In this document: in pieces, positions 28,446 to 37,619 of the stretch
Layout of the letters: every line of letters begins with the position of its first letter
Position numbering within the stretch: position 1 is the first letter of the stretch
Assembly (NCBI GenBank): GCA_002304785.1
Contig: DBMG01000004.1
Location: forward strand, 41,410-105,409
DNA from: Candidatus Accumulibacter sp. UBA704
GTDB taxonomy: Bacteria > Pseudomonadota > Gammaproteobacteria > Burkholderiales > Rhodocyclaceae
Length of the DNA: 64,000 nucleotides
Reading direction: 5' to 3'
Made by a program: the position numbers and the translations under genes
Notes under the pieces: generated by a model
Database searches by the model: none
The model's input: the letters and a program-made list of their open reading frames with translations, nothing else
What the model was told of the DNA's origin: nothing

Positions 28446-29084
28446 TCAGGGCCTCAGAAGCATAAACTCCACGGATTTGAGTACGTTCTCCGCCTCACGG
28501 ACATCCGGCTCAGATGAGTGGGTTTGTACTCCCGCCGCGTGCCGCTCACTATACATTCCCCGAACAACGTGACCAGACGACGACGGATGCCTACAGACAA
28601 ATCCGGCACCCCGAATTTCCAATAACGACTTTCGAGGCTGCTCCTCGACAACTGCGTTGAAGCTGACGCAATCTGTTCCATGATCGCGATAGGCAGAAAG
28701 CGTGTGTTCGACTAGACGCTGACGCCTTTCCGGGGATACGGCACTTGAGAATCGACCGGTGTAGCGAATAAGTCCATCCACGGTAGCAATGTCGTCGCTA
28801 GCCGCTCTGAGGGTTTCCACTGTAATCACGAACGTTTGTGGCTCGTTTTCCGAGGCCCCAGGGGCTTCTGGCAGACTCAACAGTCGATAGAACCCAACCA
28901 GCGAATCGGTACTACTAAATTGCCACCCCGCCCGTTGAGGTGGAATAACCTTGAAACCGTTAATCTGCATTGCGGGGCTATTAGGATCTAGTACCCGTAT
29001 CGGCGACATCGCTCCACATCCGAGCAGAACAATTGGAAGTGCGAAAGCAGAAAGACTCTTCAACAGTTTATTCATTATCGACAC
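28446..29084 (-). CDS. Lipoprotein of unknown function
   Basis: 212 residues. The signal peptide ends at a lipobox (LPIVLLGCGAM). The mature part is a mixed alpha/beta sequence with no domain I recognise (INGFKVIPPQRAGWQFSSTDSL, then FVITVETLRAASDDIATVDGLI, VRGMYSERHAAG). Codon and base use is visibly less GC-rich than the flanking core genes. It precedes no partner gene; the SHOCT lipoprotein at 29184-29783 lies upstream on the same strand after 99 bases. Outer-membrane anchoring is inferred from the lipobox only. Confidence 0.7.
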   Translation of the reverse strand: MSIMNKLLKSLSAFALPIVLLGCGAMSPIRVLDPNSPAMQINGFKVIPPQRAGWQFSSTDSLVGFYRLLSLPEAPGASENEPQTFVITVETLRAASDDIATVDGLIRYTGRFSSAVSPERRQRLVEHTLSAYRDHGTDCVSFNAVVEEQPRKSLLEIRGAGFVCRHPSSSGHVVRGMYSERHAAGVQTHSSEPDVREAENVLKSVEFMLLRP

Positions 29085-29183
29085 CTCTGAACGACAACAT
29101 CTATTTCGCTGCAGCCGCCCTCCAGCAACGCGCCATGTCCAATGTAGATGCCGTGGCTAGGTGACCTGAATTTCTACGACCGG

Positions 29184-29783
29184 TTAGAGTTTTTCAAGAA
29201 TCTGCTGCCTTTTCATCTGGAATTCGTCTTCTGTGATAACTCCATCTTTCCTAAGGTCTTGAAGCTCGCGGAGCCTTTTGGCAGTTGCATCGTTCCCGCC
29301 AGCAGCCGAAGCCGAACCTAAGGGCAGCACTTCATTTTCCGAAACTGTCGTCGCGATTAACTTGCATTCGGACACGGCAGCGCGACCAACCGCTTCATCA
29401 GTCTGCTGTAATTGCGTCCGGGCCATCCACAGCCCCATTTTCACTTCTTGCCAAACGAAGTAGTTCTTTCCGGCTTCTAGCGTTAGAGGAAGAGTAGATA
29501 CATTTTCTGCATGCGACTCAACGCTATACTTTCCCGGGAGAACATTAAGCCGGAAATACGTCTTTGCCGCGGTTTGTCCGAGCGCTTTGCTATTGACCAT
29601 TACACTCATCGGAATAGCCCCACCGAAATTCTCATGCCTATAAATGAAGAGGGCAGCCCTTTCAGGTATCGGAATAAAGTCCTTTGCTTTTTCATCTTGT
29701 TCAAGAGAGGCCATTGGGACTGAGGCGCAACCCGAAAGGCCCAAGATAAAAACCATCGCGATAGCGGCTGGAAAACGTGCCAT
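29184..29783 (-). CDS. Lipoprotein with DUF2846-like domain and C-terminal SHOCT motif
   Basis: 199 residues. Lipobox in FILGLSGCASVPM. The middle resembles DUF2846 proteins (RAALFIYRHENFGGAIPMSVMVN, LPGKYSVESHAENVSTLPLTLEAGKNYFVWQEV). The last 30 residues (LRELQDLRKDGVITEDEFQMKRQQIL) are a SHOCT motif, a short oligomerisation or interaction element. It is base-composition-shifted like its neighbour. No direct function can be assigned. Confidence 0.82.
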   Translation of the reverse strand: MARFPAAIAMVFILGLSGCASVPMASLEQDEKAKDFIPIPERAALFIYRHENFGGAIPMSVMVNSKALGQTAAKTYFRLNVLPGKYSVESHAENVSTLPLTLEAGKNYFVWQEVKMGLWMARTQLQQTDEAVGRAAVSECKLIATTVSENEVLPLGSASAAGGNDATAKRLRELQDLRKDGVITEDEFQMKRQQILEKL

Positions 29784-30112
29784 GATTGCCCCCCTTTCTT
29801 AAAGTTCTCAATGCAGCATAGCAAATCGTTAATCGAATCGCTTACCGTATCCGCCCGTTTTTTCTGTTATTTAAACCACCCGTAGACAAGCGGCGCGATA
29901 TCAAGGCATTTCTGTTTTAGATTGTTGACGCTCGTTGACAATGGACCTGGGCGATTAACTCGTCCGCTCATTTTTTCAGCAGGATTTTTGGAGATGATCA
30001 CCATCAAGTGATCTGGAAAGGATTCAGCGGTTGCGAAACAGAATGCAACCCTACAAAGCGACAAACCCGCTTGTCTAGCGGGTTTGTCGAGGGCATTGCG
30101 ATTACTTGTAAG
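29784..30112. other. Intergenic region between the lipoprotein gene and yicC
   Basis: No supported gene; a 65-codon open frame on the minus strand (29867-30064) lacks a ribosome binding site and any motif. A 12-base perfect inverted repeat stands at 30059-30089, close to the yicC stop. Confidence 0.55.
30059..30089 (-). terminator. Probable terminator of yicC
   Basis: CGACAAACCCGC-TTGTCTA-GCGGGTTTGTCG, a perfect 12-bp stem 24 bases beyond the yicC stop on the minus strand. The following U-rich tract is weak (CTTTGTAGG), so it may pause or protect the 3' end rather than terminate fully. Confidence 0.65.
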
Positions 30113-30979
30113 CTACTCCAAATTCTGGATTTGCTCCCGCATCTGCTCGATCAGCAGTTTGAGTTCCATCGCTGTTTGCGACACCTCGGTGACGACCGAC
30201 TTGGAGCCGAGCGTGTTGGCCTCCCGGTTGAGTTCCTGCATGAGGAAATCGAGGCGTTTGCCGCAGGCGCCTCCGGCTCTCAACACGCGCTCGACTTCAT
30301 CGAGGTGAGTGGACAGACGGGCCAGTTCCTCGGCCACATCGATGCGCACGGCAAACACCGCAACCTCCTGCCTGATGCGTTCGTCATCAGCCGAACCCAG
30401 CGCCTCGGCGAGGCGCTGTTTGAGTTTTTCCTGAAACGCGGCCTGAGCGGCGGGGATGCGCGGCTCGACGTCACGCACCAGTTCGCGCATACGCGCGACC
30501 CGCTCGAGAATCACCGCCGCCAGCTTCTCGCCTTCGCGTGCGCGACTGGCCGTAAAATCCTCCAGAGCATCCTTGGCCAAGCCAAGCGCGGCCGGAACCA
30601 GCGCATCGAGATCCAGCGAGTCATCGCCGAACATGCCCGGCCAGCGCAGCACATCGCTTACGGTCAGCGGCGCGGACTGCGGCAATTCGCTGCGCACCTG
30701 GGCTTCGAGAAGCTTCAGTCGCTGTAGCAGTTCGGCGTTGATGGCGGACGACTGCAAACGCGTCGAAGACGCGGAAAAACCCAAACGGCATTCGAGCTTG
30801 CCGCGTGTGAGTTTGGCCCCGAAGATTTCGCGAAGGGCAGGTTCGGCAACCCGCAACTCTTCGCAGACGCGAAACTGGAAATCGAGATAGCGGGAGTTGA
30901 CGCTCTTCAGTTCGATATGCAGTGCGCCGCATTCAAGGTCGAAGGTTCGGGCCGCAAAGCCGGTCATGCTGTAGATCAT
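30113..30979 (-). CDS. yicC: YicC family endoribonuclease
   Basis: 288 residues, normal length. N-terminal MIYSMTGFAARTFDLECG, the segment LKSVNSRYLDFQFR, and the C-terminal domain with GKRLDFLMQELNREANTLGSKS and the ending LKLLIEQMREQIQNLE are all diagnostic. The family is an RNA endonuclease implicated in small-RNA turnover and stationary-phase fitness. It is divergent from the kinase-phosphatase-rph-rdgB-hemW operon, a common betaproteobacterial arrangement. Confidence 0.96.
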   Translation of the reverse strand: MIYSMTGFAARTFDLECGALHIELKSVNSRYLDFQFRVCEELRVAEPALREIFGAKLTRGKLECRLGFSASSTRLQSSAINAELLQRLKLLEAQVRSELPQSAPLTVSDVLRWPGMFGDDSLDLDALVPAALGLAKDALEDFTASRAREGEKLAAVILERVARMRELVRDVEPRIPAAQAAFQEKLKQRLAEALGSADDERIRQEVAVFAVRIDVAEELARLSTHLDEVERVLRAGGACGKRLDFLMQELNREANTLGSKSVVTEVSQTAMELKLLIEQMREQIQNLE

Positions 30980-31087
30980 GGGAGTCCTGAAAAGTATGTC
31001 GAAAACACCGGCCGGCTTTACAGCATTCCGTCAAAGCCCGAAAATGGCCGGATACTCACGGAAACCCAGATAATAACTTCGATACTG

Positions 31088-32059
31088 ATGGCGCAACAAG
31101 CAAACCACGCTCTTCCGGCCGGCTACCAGCTCGATGAATACCGCATCGAACACCAACTTTCTCTGGGTGGATTTTCGATCGTCTATCTGGCCACCGACCA
31201 CGAAGGACAGTTCGTGGCCATCAAGGAGTATCTGCCGAACAGCCTGGCCTTGCGTGGCGAGGGCGATATCAAGCCGGTCATCACCGACGACCATATGCCG
31301 GCTTTTCGCTACGGCATGAAGTGTTTCTTCGAGGAAGGCCGGGCGCTGGCTAAACTGTCGCATCCGAACGTGATCCGCGTGTTGAATTTCTTCCGCGCCA
31401 ACAACACCGTGTATATGGTGATGGAATACGAGCACGGGCGGACGCTACAGGAGTTCATCCAGAAGAACCGGACCGTGATCACCGAAAACTTCATGCGCAA
31501 CGTATTCACCAAGTTGCTCAACGGACTGCGCGAAGTGCATTCGCACAAGCTGCTGCATCTCGACCTCAAGCCGTCGAACATCTATATGCGCAACGATTAC
31601 ACACCGGTGCTGATCGATTTCGGCGCGGCGCGCCAGACTCTGGCCAGCGACACCCCAATGCTCAAGCCAATGTACACGCCGGGGTTCGCCTCTCCCGAGC
31701 ACTATCATCAGCGCGAACTGCTCGGCCCGTGGAGCGACATCTACAGCGTCGGCGCATCGATGTATGCCTGTCTCGCCGCTTCCGCCCCGCAGGCGGCGGA
31801 CAGCCGGGCGGAAAAGGACCGGCTGGTTCCGGCCATGGTGCGCTGGGAGGGTCAGTATTCGGACCAGTTGCTGGAAACCATCGATTGGTGCCTGTGCCTC
31901 AACCATCTCTACCGCCCGCAAAGCGTCTTCGCCTTGCAGAAGGCACTCACCGAGCCGGTCGAAAAACCAAAGTCGCCGACAGCGGCCGCCGCGACAAACA
32001 AGAAGACGTGGCTCGACCACGTGGTCGGAAAACTCAAAGGAAAGGCTGGACCCAAGTGA
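31088..32059 (+). CDS. Cytosolic serine/threonine protein kinase (Hanks type, non-RD)
   Basis: 323 residues from ATG 31088. Kinase motifs: Gly-rich loop LSLGGFSIVY, catalytic Lys in VAIKEYLPNS, catalytic loop LLHLDLKPSN (Leu replaces the usual Arg of HRD), Mg-binding DFG in VLIDFGAARQ, and the APE-like segment GFASPEHY. There is no transmembrane segment or extracellular sensor; the C-terminus is Lys/Ala-rich. Its stop overlaps the start of a PP2C phosphatase by four bases, indicating a coupled reversible phosphorylation pair. The targets are unknown. Confidence 0.93.
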   Translation: MAQQANHALPAGYQLDEYRIEHQLSLGGFSIVYLATDHEGQFVAIKEYLPNSLALRGEGDIKPVITDDHMPAFRYGMKCFFEEGRALAKLSHPNVIRVLNFFRANNTVYMVMEYEHGRTLQEFIQKNRTVITENFMRNVFTKLLNGLREVHSHKLLHLDLKPSNIYMRNDYTPVLIDFGAARQTLASDTPMLKPMYTPGFASPEHYHQRELLGPWSDIYSVGASMYACLAASAPQAADSRAEKDRLVPAMVRWEGQYSDQLLETIDWCLCLNHLYRPQSVFALQKALTEPVEKPKSPTAAAATNKKTWLDHVVGKLKGKAGPK

Positions 32060-32976
32060 AGTTCACCATCTACCAGGAAAGCCGCCCCGGAAAGCGCCCC
32101 AACAACGAAGACCGGCTCGCTCACTGCTATTCGCGCGACGCGCTGATGATGGTGATTGCCGACGGCATGGGAGGACACTACTACGGCGAGATTGCCGCGC
32201 AGATTGCCGTGCAATGCCTGACCGAGTCGTTCCAGCGTGAGGCGAACCCTAAAATCCACGATCCGTTTTCCTTCCTCAACCGGGCGATGCTCAATGCGCA
32301 CAGTGCCATCCTGGACTTCACCGAGGCCCACAAGTTGGATGACTCGCCGCGCACGACTTGCGTCGCCTGCATAATCCAGGACAGCATCGCTTACTGGGCG
32401 CACGCAGGTGACTCACGCCTCTACGTGATACGCGGCGGCAAGGTGCTGACGCGCACGCGCGATCATTCCCGGGTACAGCTACTCATCGACCAGGGCGTCA
32501 TCAGCGAGGCGCAGGCTGCCTTCCATCCCGATCGCAACAAGGTGTACAGCTGCCTCGGGGGCCGGCAGGAACCGGAAATCGAATTGTCGCGCAAGACGCC
32601 GCTGGAAGCCGGCGACGTCGTGGCCCTGTGCACGGACGGCTTGTGGGGGCTTTATCCCGATGACCTGCTGGCCACCGCGCTACGGCGCGAAAACCTCATG
32701 AAGATCGTGCCGGACCTCCTCGACCAGGCTGACGCACGTAGCGGGCCGAACGCCGACAATCTTTCCATCGTCGCCGTGCGCTGGGAGGACAGCTACGTCG
32801 AACCGGGTTCGGGCGCCTCATCCGCGATCCACACCCGCACCATGCCGCTCGGCGCCATCACCACCAAACTCGACGAATTCGGCCGCAATCCAAAGTACAA
32901 GACCGAACTCACCGAAGACGAGATCGAGCGCGCCATTCAGGAAATCCGATCCACCATCCAGAAGTTCTCGAAATAG
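32056..32976 (+). CDS. PP2C-family serine/threonine phosphatase
   Basis: 306 residues from a GTG at 32056 that overlaps the kinase stop (GTGA). Metal-binding and catalytic motifs are visible: [44 protein letters not shown] and [10 protein letters not shown]. It should reverse phosphorylation by the upstream kinase. The C-terminal 60 residues ([22 protein letters not shown] onward) extend past the phosphatase fold and are probably regulatory. It lies eight bases before rph. Confidence 0.94.
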   Translation: MKFTIYQESRPGKRPNNEDRLAHCYSRDALMMVIADGMGGHYYGEIAAQIAVQCLTESFQREANPKIHDPFSFLNRAMLNAHSAILDFTEAHKLDDSPRTTCVACIIQDSIAYWAHAGDSRLYVIRGGKVLTRTRDHSRVQLLIDQGVISEAQAAFHPDRNKVYSCLGGRQEPEIELSRKTPLEAGDVVALCTDGLWGLYPDDLLATALRRENLMKIVPDLLDQADARSGPNADNLSIVAVRWEDSYVEPGSGASSAIHTRTMPLGAITTKLDEFGRNPKYKTELTEDEIERAIQEIRSTIQKFSK

Positions 32977-32984
32977 GAAGACTC

Positions 32985-33701
32985 ATGCGTCCCAGCCAAC
33001 GCCAGCCCGCGCAACTGCGCGAGGTCCGCATCACCCGTCAATACACCTGCCACGCCGAAGGATCGGTTCTCATCGAGATGGGCAACACCAAGGTGCTGTG
33101 CACCGCCAGCATCGAGGAATCGGTCCCTTCCTTCCTGCGCGGCAAGGGCCAAGGCTGGGTCACGGCCGAATACGGCATGCTGCCCCGCTCGACGCATACG
33201 CGCACCGCACGTGAAGCGGCCAAGGGCAAGCAATCGGGCCGCACGCTGGAGATCCAGCGCCTGATCGGGCGCTCGCTGCGCGCCGTCACCGATCTCGTCG
33301 CCCTCGGCGAACGCCAGATCACCCTCGACTGCGATGTCCTGCAAGCCGACGGCGGCACCCGCTGCGCCTCGATCACCGGCGCCTGGCTGGCCCTTAACGA
33401 CGCCTGCGCGCAGCTCGTCGCCCAGGGGAAACTGGCCGCCAACCCGGTGCGCGACCACGTCGCCGCCGTCTCGGTCGGGATTTTCGAAGGGCAACTGGTG
33501 CTCGATCTCGACTACCCCGAAGACTCGGGATGCGACACCGACATGAACGTGGTCATGACCGGCTCGAGCGGAATCGTCGAAATCCAGGGCACCGCCGAAG
33601 GCGAACCCTTCACCCGCGCCCAGATGAACCAGCTCGTCGACATGGCCGAGGCCGGCATCAATGAGCTGATTGCCAGGCAGAAAGAGGCGCTTGCCGCATG
33701 A
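32985..33701 (+). CDS. rph: Ribonuclease PH
   Basis: 238 residues, the standard length. [20 protein letters not shown] at the start, then [17 protein letters not shown], the phosphate-binding and active-site region [17 protein letters not shown], and [19 protein letters not shown] with its conserved Asp residues. It trims tRNA 3' ends by phosphorolysis. It overlaps rdgB by four bases. Confidence 0.98.
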   Translation: MRPSQRQPAQLREVRITRQYTCHAEGSVLIEMGNTKVLCTASIEESVPSFLRGKGQGWVTAEYGMLPRSTHTRTAREAAKGKQSGRTLEIQRLIGRSLRAVTDLVALGERQITLDCDVLQADGGTRCASITGAWLALNDACAQLVAQGKLAANPVRDHVAAVSVGIFEGQLVLDLDYPEDSGCDTDMNVVMTGSSGIVEIQGTAEGEPFTRAQMNQLVDMAEAGINELIARQKEALAA

Positions 33702-34288
33702 AGCTCGTCGTCGCCTCGAACAATCCCGGAAAATTGCGCGAATTCGGCGAAATGCTCGCTCCGCTCGGCTGGGAAACGTTGCCGCAAAAAGAACTCGGCG
33801 TTTCAGAGTGCGAGGAGCCGCACGGCACCTTCGTCGAGAACGCACTGGCCAAGGCCCGGCATGCGTCGGCTTGCACCGGCCTGCCTGCGCTGGCCGACGA
33901 TTCTGGCCTGTGCGTGCATGCCCTCGGCGGCGCGCCCGGCGTGTATTCGGCGCGCTTTGCGGGCGAACCCAAGTCCGACGAACGCAACAACCAGAAACTC
34001 GTCGCCGACCTGGCCGGACAAGCCGACCGACGCGCGCACTACGTCTGCGTGCTGGTCTTCGTGCGCCATGCCGACGACCCGCAACCGGTCATTGCCGAGG
34101 GGGAATGGCACGGCGAGATCGTGGACCAGCCTCGAGGACAAGGCGGTTTCGGTTACGACCCGTACTTTTTTCTTCCCGAATCCGGCGCTACGGCGGCGGA
34201 ACTGGACGCCGCCGAAAAGAATCGGCGCTCGCATCGCGGCCAGGCGCTGGCCCAACTCGTCGACCGCCTGAAGACACGGCGCGCATGA
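33698..34288 (+). CDS. rdgB: XTP/dITP (Ham1/RdgB) pyrophosphatase
   Basis: 196 residues. Signature [19 protein letters not shown], the metal-binding [21 protein letters not shown], and [12 protein letters not shown] are all typical. It hydrolyses ITP, XTP and dITP to the monophosphates and thereby keeps deaminated purines out of nucleic acids. It overlaps rph and hemW by four bases (ATGA) at each end. Confidence 0.98.
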   Translation: MKLVVASNNPGKLREFGEMLAPLGWETLPQKELGVSECEEPHGTFVENALAKARHASACTGLPALADDSGLCVHALGGAPGVYSARFAGEPKSDERNNQKLVADLAGQADRRAHYVCVLVFVRHADDPQPVIAEGEWHGEIVDQPRGQGGFGYDPYFFLPESGATAAELDAAEKNRRSHRGQALAQLVDRLKTRRA

Positions 34289-35514
34289 CCGGAAGAAAGA
34301 CGCGCGTCATCCCGATCCTGCCGGTCGCCCAGAACGGCGCCAATGCCGGCGGCACACTGGAATTCCGCGCGCAGCTGCCGTTGTCGCTCTACGTACACAT
34401 CCCGTGGTGCGTGCAGAAGTGTCCTTACTGCGATTTCAATTCGCACCAGATGCGCGACGGCTTGCTGGAAGTCGAATACCTCGCCGCACTGATCGCCGAT
34501 CTCGAGTCGGCACTGCCGCTGGTCTGGGGGCGCAGGATCGGCAGCATCTTCTTCGGCGGCGGAACCCCGAGCCTGCTTTCCGGCGAAGGGCTCGACATGC
34601 TGCTGACGGCCATCCGCACCCGCCTGCCGCTACTGCCTGACGCCGAGATCACCCTGGAAGCCAATCCCGGGACGGTCGAAGCCGGCAAGTTCGCTGCCTT
34701 CCGTTCCGCCGGCGTGAATCGTCTGTCCCTGGGCATTCAAAGCTTTAACCCCGCCCACCTCCAGGCTCTCGGAAGAATTCACAATGGCGACGAAGCGCGG
34801 CGCGCCATCGAAATCGCCGCCCGGCATTTCGATAACTTCAATCTCGACCTGATGTACGGCCTGCCCGGACAGACGATCGACCAGGCACTCGCCGACGTCG
34901 AGAACGCCCTCGCCTTCGCTCCGACGCATCTTTCCTGCTACCAGCTCACCATCGAGCCGAATACCGCCTTCGCCTCGGCGCCGCCGGTCCTGCCCGAGCC
35001 GGACCGCTGCGCCGACATGCAGGAAGCCATCGAGGCGCGGCTCGCCGCTGCCGGTTTCACGCATTACGAGACATCGGCCTTCGCCCGCTCGGGACACCAG
35101 TGCCGGCACAACCTCAACTACTGGACCTTCGGCGACTATCTCGGCATCGGCGCCGGAGCGCACGGCAAGCTGACGCTGCACGACGGAAAAAGGTGGGAAG
35201 TGCGCCGGCAGATGCGCTGGAAGCAGCCGAAACAGTATCTGGCCAAGGTTGCCGAGAGCCAAGCACTGCAGGATGAATTTCTGGTGCCTGCCGGCGACCT
35301 AGCCTTCGAATTCATGATGAACGCCCTGCGCCTTAACCAAGGATTCGACGTCTCACTCTTCGAGGCACGGACCGCGCAACCGCTGATTGCCGTCGAGGCG
35401 ATCCTACGGCAAGCCGAGGATGAAGGGCTGATCGTGCGCGAACCGGGAAGGATTGCCCCGACGAAACGGGGACAACGCTTCCTCAACCGACTGCTGGAAA
35501 TGTTCCTGGGGTAG
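34285..35514 (+). CDS. hemW: HemW, radical SAM coproporphyrinogen III oxidase-like heme chaperone
   Basis: 409 residues from ATG 34285. The radical-SAM cluster motif is in VHIPWCVQKCPYCDFNSHQ (CxxxCxxC). It is followed by FFGGGTPSLL, the SAM-binding ESVANPGT-like EANPGT, and RLSLGIQSFN. HemW proteins bind heme and deliver it to respiratory enzymes rather than oxidise coproporphyrinogen. The two are often confused in annotation; the tail (KRGQRFLNRLLEMFLG) is HemW-like. It ends the kinase-phosphatase-rph-rdgB-hemW operon. Confidence 0.95.
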   Translation: MTGRKTRVIPILPVAQNGANAGGTLEFRAQLPLSLYVHIPWCVQKCPYCDFNSHQMRDGLLEVEYLAALIADLESALPLVWGRRIGSIFFGGGTPSLLSGEGLDMLLTAIRTRLPLLPDAEITLEANPGTVEAGKFAAFRSAGVNRLSLGIQSFNPAHLQALGRIHNGDEARRAIEIAARHFDNFNLDLMYGLPGQTIDQALADVENALAFAPTHLSCYQLTIEPNTAFASAPPVLPEPDRCADMQEAIEARLAAAGFTHYETSAFARSGHQCRHNLNYWTFGDYLGIGAGAHGKLTLHDGKRWEVRRQMRWKQPKQYLAKVAESQALQDEFLVPAGDLAFEFMMNALRLNQGFDVSLFEARTAQPLIAVEAILRQAEDEGLIVREPGRIAPTKRGQRFLNRLLEMFLG

Positions 35515-35517
35515 CGC

Positions 35518-36327
35518 CTACTGCTTGCGGCCGAACCGGCGGCGAACCCCGCCGCCCATCAGTCCGATCATTCCCACACCAAGCAACGCCAGCGAGCCGG
35601 GCTCGGGTACGACAAAACCGGGATCGACCAGAATGCTGTCATTGGCACAGTTCTGGGTCCACTGGATATTGAACGCCGACCCATCCCAGCCCGCCTCCTG
35701 CAGCACCAACGCATCGATGCTCAACTCGTAGAAATAGTGCTTGTCGCTTTTCCGCGAGCCATATCCACCGACACCATTCGTCGTGTAGTCAAAATCGGCC
35801 ATGCCGATCAACGTCCCGTTGAGCAGCGAAGTCGGATGCGCCTTGTCGGGGTTGTTCGGGTTAAGGCTGCCATTGGTACCCCACAGCCCGTAGGCCCACA
35901 GCGGATTGCTGTAAACACCGCCCAGCAGACCGCCGGCAAAATTGTTCACGATGTTGATGCCCAGTTCATAGGTACCGTTCTTGCCGAAATCGATGGCGAA
36001 GTCACCGGCGGCATAAACGTTGGCCCCCGGATTGTTCGCCGTCAGTGGGTTGTGGCCAGTGATCAGCGCAATGAACAGCCTGCCGTTCTGAAACGTGGCA
36101 TACAGCGCTTCCGCATCATAGGCTTGCCCGCCGTAGCCGGGATTGAGGTAGGCATTGGCGCCACCGGTGGAGTCTTCGACCGTGTAATGCACGCCGGCGA
36201 GCGACGAAACCAACGTATCCTTGTCGATTTGCCAGTCGTTCAGATGACCGTCGACGACGAGGCCAGCGAAGGCCTGGCCAGACAGGGTGGCGGCAAAGGC
36301 GAGAGTGGCAAGCGGCAGGGCTTTCAT
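35518..36327 (-). CDS. PEP-CTERM sorting-domain protein
   Basis: 269 residues from ATG 36327, with GGAG ten bases upstream. Signal peptide (ATLAFAATLSGQAFA) and a long exported beta-rich region follow. The C-terminal PEP-CTERM tripartite signal is VVPEPGSLALLGVG, a hydrophobic helix and RRRFGRKQ. Like the protein at 2784, it should be processed by an exosortase encoded elsewhere. The mature part has a central DWQIDKD segment. It is convergent with hemW, three bases apart. Confidence 0.9.
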   Translation of the reverse strand: MKALPLATLAFAATLSGQAFAGLVVDGHLNDWQIDKDTLVSSLAGVHYTVEDSTGGANAYLNPGYGGQAYDAEALYATFQNGRLFIALITGHNPLTANNPGANVYAAGDFAIDFGKNGTYELGINIVNNFAGGLLGGVYSNPLWAYGLWGTNGSLNPNNPDKAHPTSLLNGTLIGMADFDYTTNGVGGYGSRKSDKHYFYELSIDALVLQEAGWDGSAFNIQWTQNCANDSILVDPGFVVPEPGSLALLGVGMIGLMGGGVRRRFGRKQ

Positions 36328-36414
36328 GACGGCAGACTCCAGGTTAGTTTGGTAGCGATCGCAGGCTATCCCACCTCCCGGAACCGGTCCGTGAACTAAT
36401 TCACACAACCCGGC

Positions 36415-37560
36415 TTATTTTTGAGCTTCAACCGCATCATAAAGCTGCTGTCGCAACGCTTCGGATGGGCGGCCTTGCGCCTCGGCCAGACGGATCTGGC
36501 GCATCAGATCGGCAATGCGTGCCTGAATAGCCTGCCGGTCGACGGGTGTAACCTTGATCGCCGGAGCCGCCTCGCTTTTCTTCACTGGAACCGGTTTTAC
36601 CCCCTTGGCAACCTGCCCGCTCGAGGTGATTTGCGCCCGCTCGCCACCGAACTGGTTGCGCTTGGCGGTAATCACGATCGAGTTCGGTTGGTACGGCATC
36701 GGGGCTGGCCGTCGCGCGTCGCGTTGCGCAATGGCCCGGCTGCGAATGTCGTTAACCAATTGGCGCAGTTGCGCATGCAACTGCTCGCTGGGCAGGCCCT
36801 CGGCCTCGGCTTCGCGGATTTTTTTCAGCAGTTCCTCGATCTCGCTGGGCGCCGACGCCGAGCGCGCCGGCGTACCGAAATCCTCCTTTGGCGCCTTGAC
36901 CGCGATTTCGAACTCCTCGGGGGAAGAAATCATCTTGCCCAGGCGGTAGTGGTCATAGCGCATGGCCAGAACCAGCGGCGTATCACCCCAATCGTTCTTG
37001 GCACGCGTGTCGGCCCCCGATTCGAGGAGCACCTTGGTAAGATCCTCGCGCCCTTCGCGCGCCGCCATCATCAGCGGCGTCGAACCGTTCGGCGAACGCG
37101 CATTGACGTTCGCACCGCGTTCGATCAGGAACTGCGCCAGTTCCTTATGCCCATTGAACGCGGCGTAGTGCAGCGCCCCCCAGTAATTGCCTTCACGGTT
37201 GAGCACCGCCCCGTTGTCGAGCAACCACTTCACAGCTTCCAGGTGACCGTTCCAGGCCGCCAGTTGCAGCGGCTGTTCGCCATTGCGGTTGGCGCGCCGC
37301 GGATTCGCGCCGCGCGACACGAAAAGCTTCATCATTTCGATGTTGCCGTGCCAGGCGGCATTCATCAGACCAGTACCGAACTGGCTACCCTGGAATTCGG
37401 GGTCGAGCCCCTCATCGAGCCACTCGGTAACCTTCCGGACATCGCCGCGCTCGATGGCCCAACTGAACGCCACCGGGTCGGGCGGAGCCGCCAGCGCCGA
37501 CCCGACCGCCAGACACAGGCAGAAAAACAACGCCCGGCACTTTCTCAACAGCACTCCCAT
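36415..37560 (-). CDS. Exported ankyrin-repeat protein
   Basis: 381 residues from ATG 37560. A signal peptide (LFFCLCLAVGSALA) is followed by about five to six ankyrin repeats (GNIEMMKLFVSRGANPRRAN, GHLEAVKWLLDNGAVLN, GHKELAQFLIERGANVNAR, GREDLTKVLLESGADTRAK). The C-terminal third carries two helical copies of a shared motif (EIEELLKKIREAEAEGLPSE and ARIADLMRQIRLAEAQGRPSE). Ankyrin repeats bind proteins; a periplasmic location is inferred. It is divergent from the tonB-like gene. No enzymatic domain is present. Confidence 0.87.
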   Translation of the reverse strand: MGVLLRKCRALFFCLCLAVGSALAAPPDPVAFSWAIERGDVRKVTEWLDEGLDPEFQGSQFGTGLMNAAWHGNIEMMKLFVSRGANPRRANRNGEQPLQLAAWNGHLEAVKWLLDNGAVLNREGNYWGALHYAAFNGHKELAQFLIERGANVNARSPNGSTPLMMAAREGREDLTKVLLESGADTRAKNDWGDTPLVLAMRYDHYRLGKMISSPEEFEIAVKAPKEDFGTPARSASAPSEIEELLKKIREAEAEGLPSEQLHAQLRQLVNDIRSRAIAQRDARRPAPMPYQPNSIVITAKRNQFGGERAQITSSGQVAKGVKPVPVKKSEAAPAIKVTPVDRQAIQARIADLMRQIRLAEAQGRPSEALRQQLYDAVEAQK

Positions 37561-37619
37561 CCGAACACTCCTAAGCTGCTCCGGCAGCGGAGCCGCATTT
37601 GTTGCACAATACCCGGCAG

